From the NCBI GenBank assembly GCA_002381155.1, contig DFQX01000049.1:1-40427 (forward strand): a DNA stretch of 40,427 bases, read 5' to 3'. The position numbers and the translations under genes are program-made. The notes beneath the pieces were generated by a model. It saw only the letters and a list, made by a program, of their open reading frames with translations. It ran no database searches and was not told where the DNA came from. Source of the DNA: Flavobacteriaceae bacterium UBA3478 (GTDB lineage Bacteria > Bacteroidota > Bacteroidia > Flavobacteriales > Flavobacteriaceae). Below are positions 1 through 7,689 of this stretch, piece after piece; the stretch's first letter is position 1; each line of letters starts with the position of its first letter.

Positions 1-965
1 TCTCTTTTCGAATGAAAAAAGATAAAGTTGGTACTCGAGCGAACATAATCTAACTGAAGATGATCAAGCAAATCGTAAATACGCTGCTTTTGTTTACGAT
101 TTTGTTCGAGTGAAAATTGATAAAAATCACGATCCCCTAAAGAAGCATCTGCCGCGGCAATTGCTAAAACATTGCTCATTGCTACCACATTCTTTCGTAT
201 CTGTTGAGCTAAATGAGGCGGAGCGATTAGGTATCCTATCCTCGTTCCCGCAAGACCATAAACCTTAGAAAAGGTTTTCGAGACGATCACATTCTTTCCC
301 TGCCTTACAAGTGCATCCATAGAAGGATAATGATCTTCTTCAATGAAATCATAGTAGGCCTCATCTGAGAAAACGATGGTTTGCTCACTAACTGAATTAC
401 AAAAATCGGTTAAGGCTTTAGCCGGCAATAAAGTACCGGTAGGATTATTAGGGTTGCATAAGAATACGAGCTTAGTCTTTGTACTAATACGCTTCTCAAT
501 TTCTTTTAAGTCATATCCTTTATCTTCTCCTACAGGAACCCAATTTATAGTGGCATCCCATCCCTTGGCATAATCCATCATCGCTAAGAAAGTAGGCTGA
601 CCAGCAATAATCTCTCCGCCACTGTGAGCGAAAGTAAGACCCGTGATTTTCAGCCCCTCGGTAGAGCCGCCTGTGATTATAATACTTTCAGGTTCTACTC
701 CATGCAATTTCGAAAGCTTTTCTGCTAGTGCATCGCTGTAATCATAAGGATACCGACACGCATGATCAAAAGCTTTAATAATCGATTCTTGAACCTTTTT
801 CGAAGGACCGTAAGGATTTTCGTTTGAACTTAACCTAACAATACTTTCTAAAGGTCTTGGGTTGTAATCAGCAATCTCCTTCGCTGATAAAAAGGCAGAG
901 GGAGTAACTAATAAACCTCCTAAACCTAAGGATGATCTTAACCAATCTCTTCTTGTTTGTCCCAT
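1..965 (-). CDS. PLP-dependent aminotransferase, HisC-like, Tat signal (3' end cut by window edge)
   Basis: Fold-type I PLP aminotransferase resembling histidinol-phosphate aminotransferases. I translated this strand by hand from the ATG at 965 and the frame stays open to the window edge for about 321 codons. The N-terminus begins MGQTRRDWLRSS followed by a Gly/Leu-rich stretch, which fits a twin-arginine signal and so predicts export, unlike the biosynthetic cytoplasmic HisC. Visible motifs are SSNENPYGPS near the N-terminus, CNPNNPTG, DEAYYDF, and KTFSKVYGLAG with the likely PLP lysine followed by TRIGY. Family length suggests roughly 60-80 C-terminal residues lie outside the window. It follows an unusual leader (966-1101). 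The substrate is unknown; the HisC label reflects the family only, and I infer no role in histidine synthesis from the gene itself. Confidence 0.9.
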   Translation of the reverse strand, partial: MGQTRRDWLRSSLGLGGLLVTPSAFLSAKEIADYNPRPLESIVRLSSNENPYGPSKKVQESIIKAFDHACRYPYDYSDALAEKLSKLHGVEPESIIITGGSTEGLKITGLTFAHSGGEIIAGQPTFLAMMDYAKGWDATINWVPVGEDKGYDLKEIEKRISTKTKLVFLCNPNNPTGTLLPAKALTDFCNSVSEQTIVFSDEAYYDFIEEDHYPSMDALVRQGKNVIVSKTFSKVYGLAGTRIGYLIAPPHLAQQIRKNVVAMSNVLAIAAADASLGDRDFYQFSLEQNRKQKQRIYDLLDHLQLDYVRSSTNFIFFHSKR

Positions 966-980
966 AGTAGTAACTTAATT

Positions 981-1047
981 AAAAAAGCACAGACGAGATA
1001 CTTCACTTAAGGGAGGTAATGACCACCAATATGCATCTTGTCTGTGC
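981..1047 (-). terminator. terminator-like hairpin or attenuator before the aminotransferase
   Basis: On the minus strand the arm GCACAGACAAGA (1036-1047) pairs with TCTCGTCTGTGC (987-998). There is one mismatch after eight perfect pairs, and pairing extends about three further bases to 1033/1001. Six T (981-986) follow the 3' arm directly, as in an intrinsic terminator. The loop is long (about 30 bases) and holds most of the 9-codon frame. It could simply terminate the dipeptidase transcript, or act as a conditional terminator for the aminotransferase. Confidence 0.6.
1007..1036 (-). CDS. candidate 9-residue leader peptide (MHIGGHYLP)
   Basis: A complete tiny reading frame, ATG at 1036 to TAA at 1007, encoding MHIGGHYLP. 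It lies between the predicted promoter (1070-1101) and the aminotransferase start (965). Its start codon falls inside the stem of the hairpin at 987-1047, so ribosome binding there and hairpin formation should exclude each other. Two of its nine residues are His, and the downstream gene is HisC-like. No clear Shine-Dalgarno sequence is seen, as is common in this phylum. A frame this short can arise by chance, so the call rests on its placement. Confidence 0.35.
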   Translation of the reverse strand: MHIGGHYLP

Positions 1048-1069
1048 CTGTCTCAATAATAGAGAATTT

Positions 1070-1101
1070 CTAAGATACACAAAATCAGCAAACTACCAAA
1101 A
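1070..1101 (-). promoter_or_regulatory. Bacteroidota-type promoter for the aminotransferase leader
   Basis: On the minus strand TTTTG (1097-1101) is followed after exactly 19 bases by TATCTTAG (1070-1077). This matches the -33 TTTG / -7 TAnnTTTG arrangement of Bacteroidota housekeeping promoters, with one mismatch in the -7 box. Transcription would start near 1063, just downstream of the dipeptidase stop codon. The aminotransferase would then have its own promoter rather than relying on read-through. Confidence 0.5.
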
Positions 1102-2382
1102 TTACGATTGCCATTGTGCGCTTACAGCCTGCACCTGATCTAGCACTCTAAGGAGATTTTCTCCCCAAAGCTTTTGAATATCCTCTTCACTGTAGCCTCT
1201 CTTTACGAGTTCTAAGGTTACATTAAAAGTCTCTGAAGCATCTTGCCATCCGCCTACACCACCACCTCCGTCGAAGTCTGAAGAAATGCCCACATGGTTA
1301 ATTCCTATTAGGTTTACCATATAGTCAATATGATCTACAAAATCGGCAACAGTTACTCCCGTTGGAGCCTTTGGATCATTAGCGACTAGTTCGTCAGCCT
1401 CAGCTACGATTTCGCGATAATAATTCATAAAAGCAGCTCTCTTATCGGCATCTAGATTTCTAAGTTCAGAGCGGTCGTACCACTCTAAACCTTTTTCTGA
1501 CGCAAGGCGAGTTCTAATAGCCTGCATGTACTCGTTACGAGCATTATGCTTTTCTGTATTCAGGTATGAAGAGAATGCTACGGTCTGAACTACGCCTCCG
1601 TTCTCTTTCATCCACAACAACTGTTCATCATCAAGATTTCTTGAATGATCACAAAGAGCACGAGCTGACGAGTGTGAGGCAATAATTGGGGCCTTTGACA
1701 AAGCAATCATTTGACGCATCGCCTCCTTTGAAGGATGTGAAACATCAATCATCATTCCTAGACGATTCATTTCAACGATAGCCTCTATCCCTAGCTCACT
1801 TAAACCCTCGTGCAGAAATCCATCAGCTTCACCTGTATTCGAGTCAGAGAATTGACTATGACCATTATGAGACAATGAAACATAACGCGCGCCCTTATCT
1901 CTGTAAAGTTCAAAATTACCTAGGTCTTCACCTATCGGATAGGCGTTCTCAACACCAATCATCGCCACCTTTTTACCTTCAGCGATAAGCGATCGAACCT
2001 CTTCAGAAGAAGTTGCCAAACCCATTTGATCTGGAGCATATTCCTCTACCAAACGATGAATAGCATCGAACTTAGACATTGCATTAGCTTCTGCACCAGC
2101 ATACCCTTCTGCAGTTAAATCACCTTGCCCCGTATAGACGATAAGCCAAGCTACATCAAGCTGACCTTCGTCCATTTTCGGAAGATTCACTTGAGTATTC
2201 AAACGCTGTGTATAATTGATGCTATCAGTAAAATTGGCCACATTGATATCATCATGGGTGTCAATGGTGATTACCGATTCGTGAATTCGTCTGGCTTTTT
2301 CTTCTACAGTCTCATTCTTAGTGGTACAACTTACAGCGATCATAAGACCGAGTAAGCCGATGGTTAATTGCGTTCGTTTCAT
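1102..2382 (-). CDS. membrane dipeptidase (peptidase M19), lipoprotein
   Basis: Zinc-dependent dipeptidase of the renal/membrane dipeptidase family (M19), which cleaves dipeptides, often including D-residues. The 426-residue length is usual for the family. A lipoprotein signal ends at Cys19 (AVSC). The metal-binding HxD is at 43-45 (DTHDD), followed by SLSHNGHSQF, MIDVSHPS, IASHSSARALCDH with the family histidines, and GISSDFDGGGG near the C-terminus. Its ATG shares one base (TAATG) with the stop of the upstream FG-GAP lipoprotein gene, so the two are translationally coupled. Expected location is the periplasm or outer surface, anchored by lipid. It likely serves peptide scavenging or cell-wall peptide turnover; the substrate cannot be read from the sequence. 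Confidence 0.95.
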   Translation of the reverse strand: MKRTQLTIGLLGLMIAVSCTTKNETVEEKARRIHESVITIDTHDDINVANFTDSINYTQRLNTQVNLPKMDEGQLDVAWLIVYTGQGDLTAEGYAGAEANAMSKFDAIHRLVEEYAPDQMGLATSSEEVRSLIAEGKKVAMIGVENAYPIGEDLGNFELYRDKGARYVSLSHNGHSQFSDSNTGEADGFLHEGLSELGIEAIVEMNRLGMMIDVSHPSKEAMRQMIALSKAPIIASHSSARALCDHSRNLDDEQLLWMKENGGVVQTVAFSSYLNTEKHNARNEYMQAIRTRLASEKGLEWYDRSELRNLDADKRAAFMNYYREIVAEADELVANDPKAPTGVTVADFVDHIDYMVNLIGINHVGISSDFDGGGGVGGWQDASETFNVTLELVKRGYSEEDIQKLWGENLLRVLDQVQAVSAQWQS

Positions 2383-5300
2383 TACTGTTTAAGTTTAATT
2401 TTATGTAGGTAATCATCATTTAAGCCGACGATTACAGCGTTCATTGAAGGTAAGAAAACAGATGATTTAATATTACCCTGAATATTGATAAACTGCTCAC
2501 TAGAAATGTTTTGGTCTAGTTCACCGTTTTCAAAAACAGTGATAGGCAGTGCCCCAACTCCATCTAGTCGGGGGGTTTCAACTTCTGTATTATAGATATT
2601 TCCAAAAAGTAATAGCTGCCTTTTCTCATCTTCAGTAGTGATTACTTCGGTACTTAAAATGGGAAATAATTGAGCTTCAAAGGGCAAAGCTTCTACTTCA
2701 AAGTTCAATTCACCTTTATTTCTAAGGAGAACACTTTCAAAAGTGATCACTTCTCGCTCATAGGCTTCTGTCAACTTTTCTCCGTAGATATCGTCTAGGC
2801 TTGCAGAGGCAAAGGCTTCATATGTCTTGAATTTATTGCTAATAAAAGGCATCTGTTGCGTAGAGCATTCCTTCCCTCTAACCGGTACATAGGTGTCATT
2901 ATACACTTTACTCAGTACGATATCAGGCGAACCGTTTTCGTCAAAATCGTTAGCATAAATCTTAAACGGTTCCTCTTTTGAGGTTTTGAATTTGATAGAT
3001 TTACCTACATTGCCAGCTACAAAATCCATCAATCCGTCCTGATCTAGGTCTACAGGCGTTAAGCTGTGCCACCAGCCGGTGAAGTCTTTTAATGGATGTT
3101 CTGACTGATATTCGAGAGTCCCATTATGATTCATCCAGATCCCGATGCCCGTCCATTCACCGAGCATCATGACATCCTTATAACCATCTCCATTTAAATC
3201 AACCACCGCGATATCATTTACCATACCAAAAGTATCGAAGCCTGTGGTTCTGTCTTCTGTAACGTTTACTAATCTTCCCCCTTGGTTTTCGTAAAGAATT
3301 GAAGGTGCATGTCTCGGATAGTTTTTGGGTATAATTCGATTACCAACAATAATATCTTGATCGCCATCTAGATCAATATCAACTGCTACTACCTGCTTCC
3401 CGTTTTCACGATATTCTTCAAGAACCTCTGAATGATAACGAGAGAATTTTCCGGTGCCATCATTTAAATACAATCGGTCTTGATAATAAGAAGAATATGA
3501 TCCGAAATCATTTCCTCCACTAGTTACAAAAAGATCAAGATCTCCATCTCCTTCAAAGTCAAAAGCCACAGCATCTGCATCTTCAAATACACGATCATCT
3601 TCAAAACTGGGTTGTACGCTAGCGACCAGTTTATCGACTTGCTGAAGAAGTAGTTGGGCCGCTGAACCACTAGATCCAGATATCCAAACATCTTGAAAAC
3701 CATCTCCGTTGGCATCAAATCGAGTTAGAAATGGCCCCTGTGTAGATTGGGCATAAGGTAGAAGAATTTCTGTCTCGAACTCGTTAAGTGGGTTTTCCTC
3801 ATGAGATATATCCAAGGTTTTCACCTCGGCAATAAGGGAAGATTCAAACTCATTCGAATCTGGGATAGCCTTGGTAGCGTTCACTGGCTTATTTATCGTT
3901 AAGCGTTGATTAGTCTTTACATCTGTTTGTATAATCTCTGACCCATCAGGCCAAACCACTCTAAGTCGATCTATTACACTTGTATCACCCAGACCAAAAA
4001 AGGCTTTATTTTCTTGAGAAGAACGATACCCCCTTACTCTTTTGATTTCTTCAAAGTAGTACTGATCCCCTGACCATAACTCTACCTTAGGATATTCCTC
4101 ACCAAGGTCTGAATAGGTGTCGACAACTAAATAATTACCTCTCTTATTTTCAACACTTGTATTGCGGTAAACAAAGGCCTCTGTATCAATATTATTTAAG
4201 ATCATATCGAGGTCTCCGTCGTTATCTAAATCGCCTACAGCCATACCGTTAGAAAAGGTAGGTGTGCCGAGCCCCCATTTATCGGCACTATCTTTTAATT
4301 TAAAATTACCTTGGTTTTCAAACAACAGATTAGGTAATTTCTCAGAAGGCATCGACTCGTATAATTCTTCTTTTACTGTTAGAGGGATGTTTCCACGATA
4401 GCGCATACGAGCCTCATTCACTCTATTTTGAAGATCATTATCGAGTGCATATCGACGATATCCATTAGTTATGAAAAGATCCTTGTCAGAATCCAGATCA
4501 AAGTCTTCCATCAGCACCGACCAACTCCAATCAGTGCTTGCTGTCTTGGTTGCATGGGAAATATTAGAAAAACTTCCATTACCATGATTGAGCTGAAAAG
4601 TATTGTACATGTATTGGTAATGATAGTTTAGATCATTGACCAGAAAGTCAAATCGGTCAGTATTCATCGAAGCCATCAATGTTTTTGATCGCTTGTGATC
4701 AGCCGCAGCCATATCTAGAACGAAAATTTCTTGATGACTATCGTTATTAAAATCGGCGATATCTACCCCCATTCCATAGAACGAGATATGCTGAGTATAC
4801 GTCTGAATTTCATCTTTAAATGTGCCGTCTTTTTGATTGATGTACAGTGCATCAGGAATGTAATAATCACTGGCAACATAAAGGTCAATCCACCCATCTT
4901 TATTAATATCTGAAGCTACTAGACCAAGACCAAAAACAGGAGACAAAAGACCCGCTTCAAGAGTTACATCAACAAACACCCCATCTTTATTTTCATAAAG
5001 CTTAGAGGTATTGAACTCACGATCTTCGGGGTGTGCTTCTAGGTAATCATACAAGCTTATTGGATCATATCCGTAAAGCTCGTTCTCATTTAATACAAAA
5101 CAATCTAAATCTCCATCGCGATCATAATCCAAAAACACGGCCTGAGTACTTTCGCCTCGATCGTCTAAACCATAAGCTTCAGCCTGTTCACTAAAAGTCT
5201 CATCGCCATTATTAATAAATAAGAGATTGGCACGATCAGCGCGATCATTTGGGCCACCTTGAGTGATGTAAATATCCATGAAACCATCAGAATTAACATC

Positions 5301-5654
5301 ACTAAATGTCACTCCGTTTGACCATTGATTTCCTATTTGAATACCCGATGAATTAGAAGCATCACGAAATGCAAAATCTCCTTGGTTAAAGAATAATTTG
5401 TTATCGACTTGATTACCGGCAAAAACCACGTCTAATAGTCCATCATTGTTAAGGTCTTCTACCCCAACCCCAGCTCCATTGTAGAAGTAGTCGTAATCGA
5501 ATAAATTCTGTCGATTAGAAATATTGTGCGATAGTCGATTTTCGAAGACTAAACCGGTGTCTGCAGATTCCAGTTTTTCAAAAATGGTATCTTTTCGCTC
5601 TGAACAAGAGATTAGAAGTATAAATGCGCTTAAAAAGTGAAGATATTTGGCCAT
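2382..5654 (-). CDS. FG-GAP/VCBS repeat lipoprotein with ASPIC/UnbV domain
   Basis: A 1090-residue lipoprotein (lipobox LLISC, Cys17) built mostly of FG-GAP/VCBS beta-propeller repeats. I count about 13 calcium-loop motifs of the DxDxDG type, for example DLNNDGLLD, DVNSDGFMD, DYDRDGDLD, DLDNDGDLD, DLNGDGYKD. An ASPIC/UnbV-type segment (GLGDTSVIDRLRVVWPDGS, around residue 560) lies between two propeller blocks. Family members are often found with SusC/SusD-like uptake systems and are thought to bind at the cell surface, but no enzymatic activity is established. The gene heads the operon with the M19 dipeptidase. Its start is 24 bases from that of the divergent DUF255 gene. It has a paralogue of the same architecture at 37086-40331. 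Confidence 0.92.
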   Translation of the reverse strand: MAKYLHFLSAFILLISCSERKDTIFEKLESADTGLVFENRLSHNISNRQNLFDYDYFYNGAGVGVEDLNNDGLLDVVFAGNQVDNKLFFNQGDFAFRDASNSSGIQIGNQWSNGVTFSDVNSDGFMDIYITQGGPNDRADRANLLFINNGDETFSEQAEAYGLDDRGESTQAVFLDYDRDGDLDCFVLNENELYGYDPISLYDYLEAHPEDREFNTSKLYENKDGVFVDVTLEAGLLSPVFGLGLVASDINKDGWIDLYVASDYYIPDALYINQKDGTFKDEIQTYTQHISFYGMGVDIADFNNDSHQEIFVLDMAAADHKRSKTLMASMNTDRFDFLVNDLNYHYQYMYNTFQLNHGNGSFSNISHATKTASTDWSWSVLMEDFDLDSDKDLFITNGYRRYALDNDLQNRVNEARMRYRGNIPLTVKEELYESMPSEKLPNLLFENQGNFKLKDSADKWGLGTPTFSNGMAVGDLDNDGDLDMILNNIDTEAFVYRNTSVENKRGNYLVVDTYSDLGEEYPKVELWSGDQYYFEEIKRVRGYRSSQENKAFFGLGDTSVIDRLRVVWPDGSEIIQTDVKTNQRLTINKPVNATKAIPDSNEFESSLIAEVKTLDISHEENPLNEFETEILLPYAQSTQGPFLTRFDANGDGFQDVWISGSSGSAAQLLLQQVDKLVASVQPSFEDDRVFEDADAVAFDFEGDGDLDLFVTSGGNDFGSYSSYYQDRLYLNDGTGKFSRYHSEVLEEYRENGKQVVAVDIDLDGDQDIIVGNRIIPKNYPRHAPSILYENQGGRLVNVTEDRTTGFDTFGMVNDIAVVDLNGDGYKDVMMLGEWTGIGIWMNHNGTLEYQSEHPLKDFTGWWHSLTPVDLDQDGLMDFVAGNVGKSIKFKTSKEEPFKIYANDFDENGSPDIVLSKVYNDTYVPVRGKECSTQQMPFISNKFKTYEAFASASLDDIYGEKLTEAYEREVITFESVLLRNKGELNFEVEALPFEAQLFPILSTEVITTEDEKRQLLLFGNIYNTEVETPRLDGVGALPITVFENGELDQNISSEQFINIQGNIKSSVFLPSMNAVIVGLNDDYLHKIKLKQ

Positions 5655-5678
5655 GATTGCAACTTACAAAATATTGAA

Positions 5679-7688
5679 ATGTTAAAAAATTATAGTTGGC
5701 AACTTAGCTTATTGGCGGTTCTACTATTTTTATTCAATTCGTGCGCTGAAAACGAATCGACTATTTACCGCAATAATCTCAATTTAGAACGTAGCGAGTA
5801 CCTATTGCAACACGCAGAAAACCCAGTTCATTGGCAATCATGGAGCGAGCAAATTATGTCGATCGCCAAAAAACAACAAAAGCCAATCATTATCAGTATC
5901 GGATATTCCTCTTGCCACTGGTGCCACGTCATGGAACGTGAATCTTTTTCTGACCGGGAGGTTGCTGATCTTATGAATCAACATTTCATTTCGATTAAAG
6001 TAGATCGGGAAGAAAAGCCAGATATCGATTTTTACTATCTCACTACTGCCCAACTCATCATGGGAAGTGCTGCCGGATGGCCACTGAATATTATTGCTAC
6101 CCCAGAGGGCGAAGCTTTTTACGCAGGAACCTATCACAGCAAAGAAGAGTGGATGGAAGTATTGAATAAAACCATCGATCAATTAGAAAAAAACAAAGGT
6201 CGATTGTACGATTACGCAAGAATGGTCAAAGAAGGAGTCATTAATCAAACGCAACCCATTGAAGTAGCCGATAATTCTGAACTATTAAACAAAGAAGACT
6301 TAGAGTTAAGTCTCAGAACCTGGATGTCAGAATGGGACTTTGATTACGGCGGAATACAAGCATATGAGAAATTTGTAAATCCACCTCAACTTGAGTTTCT
6401 ACTTGATTATAACGAGCTGAACCCTTCAACAGAAATCGAAGACTTTATTGTCTTTACCCTAAAAAATATTGCACAATCAGGTCTTATCGACCCGCTAAAT
6501 GGAGGAGTCTTTAGGTACAGCACAGATGACAAGTGGCAGATACCCCATTTCGAAAAGATGCTCTATGATAATGGACAATTACTCAAGCTCTATTCAAGAG
6601 CATACCTAAAGTATAATGAACCTCTTTTCTTAGAAACCGCTTCGCTAATCGCAAAGTACTTGCTTGAAAAGCTTAAACAAGATTCAGAGCTCTTTTCTGC
6701 ATCTCAAAATGCAGAAAGTGAAGGAAGAGAAGGCTTTTATTATTTGTTTTCTAAGGAAGAATTAGGAGAAGAATTGCTAAACAAGATTACTCAATTTGAG
6801 TTTGATTCACAGAACATTCATTTACCCGCTCAACCCTTGAGTGGTTCTATAATCAATACCTTGGAACAACTACGAGCATCTAGGGTTGCTCCCGAAATTG
6901 ACCACAAAGCAATTATTTCTTGGAACGCGCTAACAATTGATGGGCTATTCTACTATTATTTGGCTTCGGGTGAAACAGCGATTTTAGAACAAGCAAAAGC
7001 CTCATTAAATACAGTCCTCAATGATTCAAAATCTTTGAAACATGTGGCCGAAGACCCATATAGCAATGCCGTTTTAGAAGATTATGCGTTCTTATCAAAG
7101 ACGACACTAACAGCCTACCAAATCACAGGGGAGGCTAATTACCTAAAAGCTTCTATCGAACTTACTGATGAGGCAATTGATCGTTTTGAGATGAGTGAAT
7201 CTCCGCTTTTTGCCAATAGTTCGAAGAATCTGTCGAGTAGTGTTCCTAGAATTATTAATTCAAGCGATGGCGTCTTACCTAATCCAAACGCATCACTTTC
7301 ATCTACCCTCTATCACCTTTCACATATAACTGGGGTAGAATCGTATAAGAAACGTTATGAAGCAATGGTCATGGGCATTCAGCCTTGGGTAAGTGAAAGC
7401 ATTGGTTTCTTTCCAAGTTGGGCTAATATTCTTCTTCACAGTCAGTATCCATTTTATGAGGTAGTGGTAATGGGTGAAGAGGCGAACTCTTTTGCCGAAG
7501 AACTGTTGACCAAACAATTTGCCAATACCTTGACACTACATAGTAGTGAAGAGAATGAAGAATCACCTCTTTTTAAAAATCGCTTTGTAGCCGATGAAAC
7601 TTTGATCTACATCTGTATTGACAACACCTGCCTTCAACCCCTAAGTGATATCGAAGAGGCTAAAGACTTTCTAACCGCAAGGGAATAA
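5679..7688 (+). CDS. DUF255 thioredoxin-domain protein (YyaL/SPATA20-like), lipoprotein
   Basis: The N-terminal part carries the DUF255 thioredoxin-like signature, including NPVHWQSW and a CxxC as SSCHWCHVMERESF (Cys at 79 and 82 from this start). The rest resembles the six-hairpin glycosidase-like region of YyaL/SPATA20 proteins, for example WQIPHFEKMLYDNGQL. I chose the ATG at 5679 because it begins a lipoprotein signal ending FNSC (Cys22). The longer frame opens with GTG at 5637, would put 14 polar residues before that signal, and would overlap the divergent gene. Cytoplasmic homologues are common, so lipid anchoring here is notable. The function of the family is poorly defined. It is convergent with the M14 gene, with a single base between the stop codons. 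Confidence 0.9.
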   Translation: MLKNYSWQLSLLAVLLFLFNSCAENESTIYRNNLNLERSEYLLQHAENPVHWQSWSEQIMSIAKKQQKPIIISIGYSSCHWCHVMERESFSDREVADLMNQHFISIKVDREEKPDIDFYYLTTAQLIMGSAAGWPLNIIATPEGEAFYAGTYHSKEEWMEVLNKTIDQLEKNKGRLYDYARMVKEGVINQTQPIEVADNSELLNKEDLELSLRTWMSEWDFDYGGIQAYEKFVNPPQLEFLLDYNELNPSTEIEDFIVFTLKNIAQSGLIDPLNGGVFRYSTDDKWQIPHFEKMLYDNGQLLKLYSRAYLKYNEPLFLETASLIAKYLLEKLKQDSELFSASQNAESEGREGFYYLFSKEELGEELLNKITQFEFDSQNIHLPAQPLSGSIINTLEQLRASRVAPEIDHKAIISWNALTIDGLFYYYLASGETAILEQAKASLNTVLNDSKSLKHVAEDPYSNAVLEDYAFLSKTTLTAYQITGEANYLKASIELTDEAIDRFEMSESPLFANSSKNLSSSVPRIINSSDGVLPNPNASLSSTLYHLSHITGVESYKKRYEAMVMGIQPWVSESIGFFPSWANILLHSQYPFYEVVVMGEEANSFAEELLTKQFANTLTLHSSEENEESPLFKNRFVADETLIYICIDNTCLQPLSDIEEAKDFLTARE

Positions 7689-7689
7689 A

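Noticed and set aside
1019..1135. Plus-strand frame starting MTTNMHLV behind GGGAGGT
   Set aside because: The GGAGG is only two bases from the ATG, the frame runs into the dipeptidase gene antisense, and the purine run is the complement of the leader-peptide codons. No family resemblance.
3524..3718. Possible frameshift in the first FG-GAP gene
   Set aside because: A short shifted frame exists, but the main 1090-codon frame is continuous with regular calcium-loop motifs on both sides, so no break is present.
5838..6182. 114-codon minus-strand frame inside the DUF255 gene
   Set aside because: Antisense to the conserved CxxC region, no recognisable product, no promoter or ribosome site.
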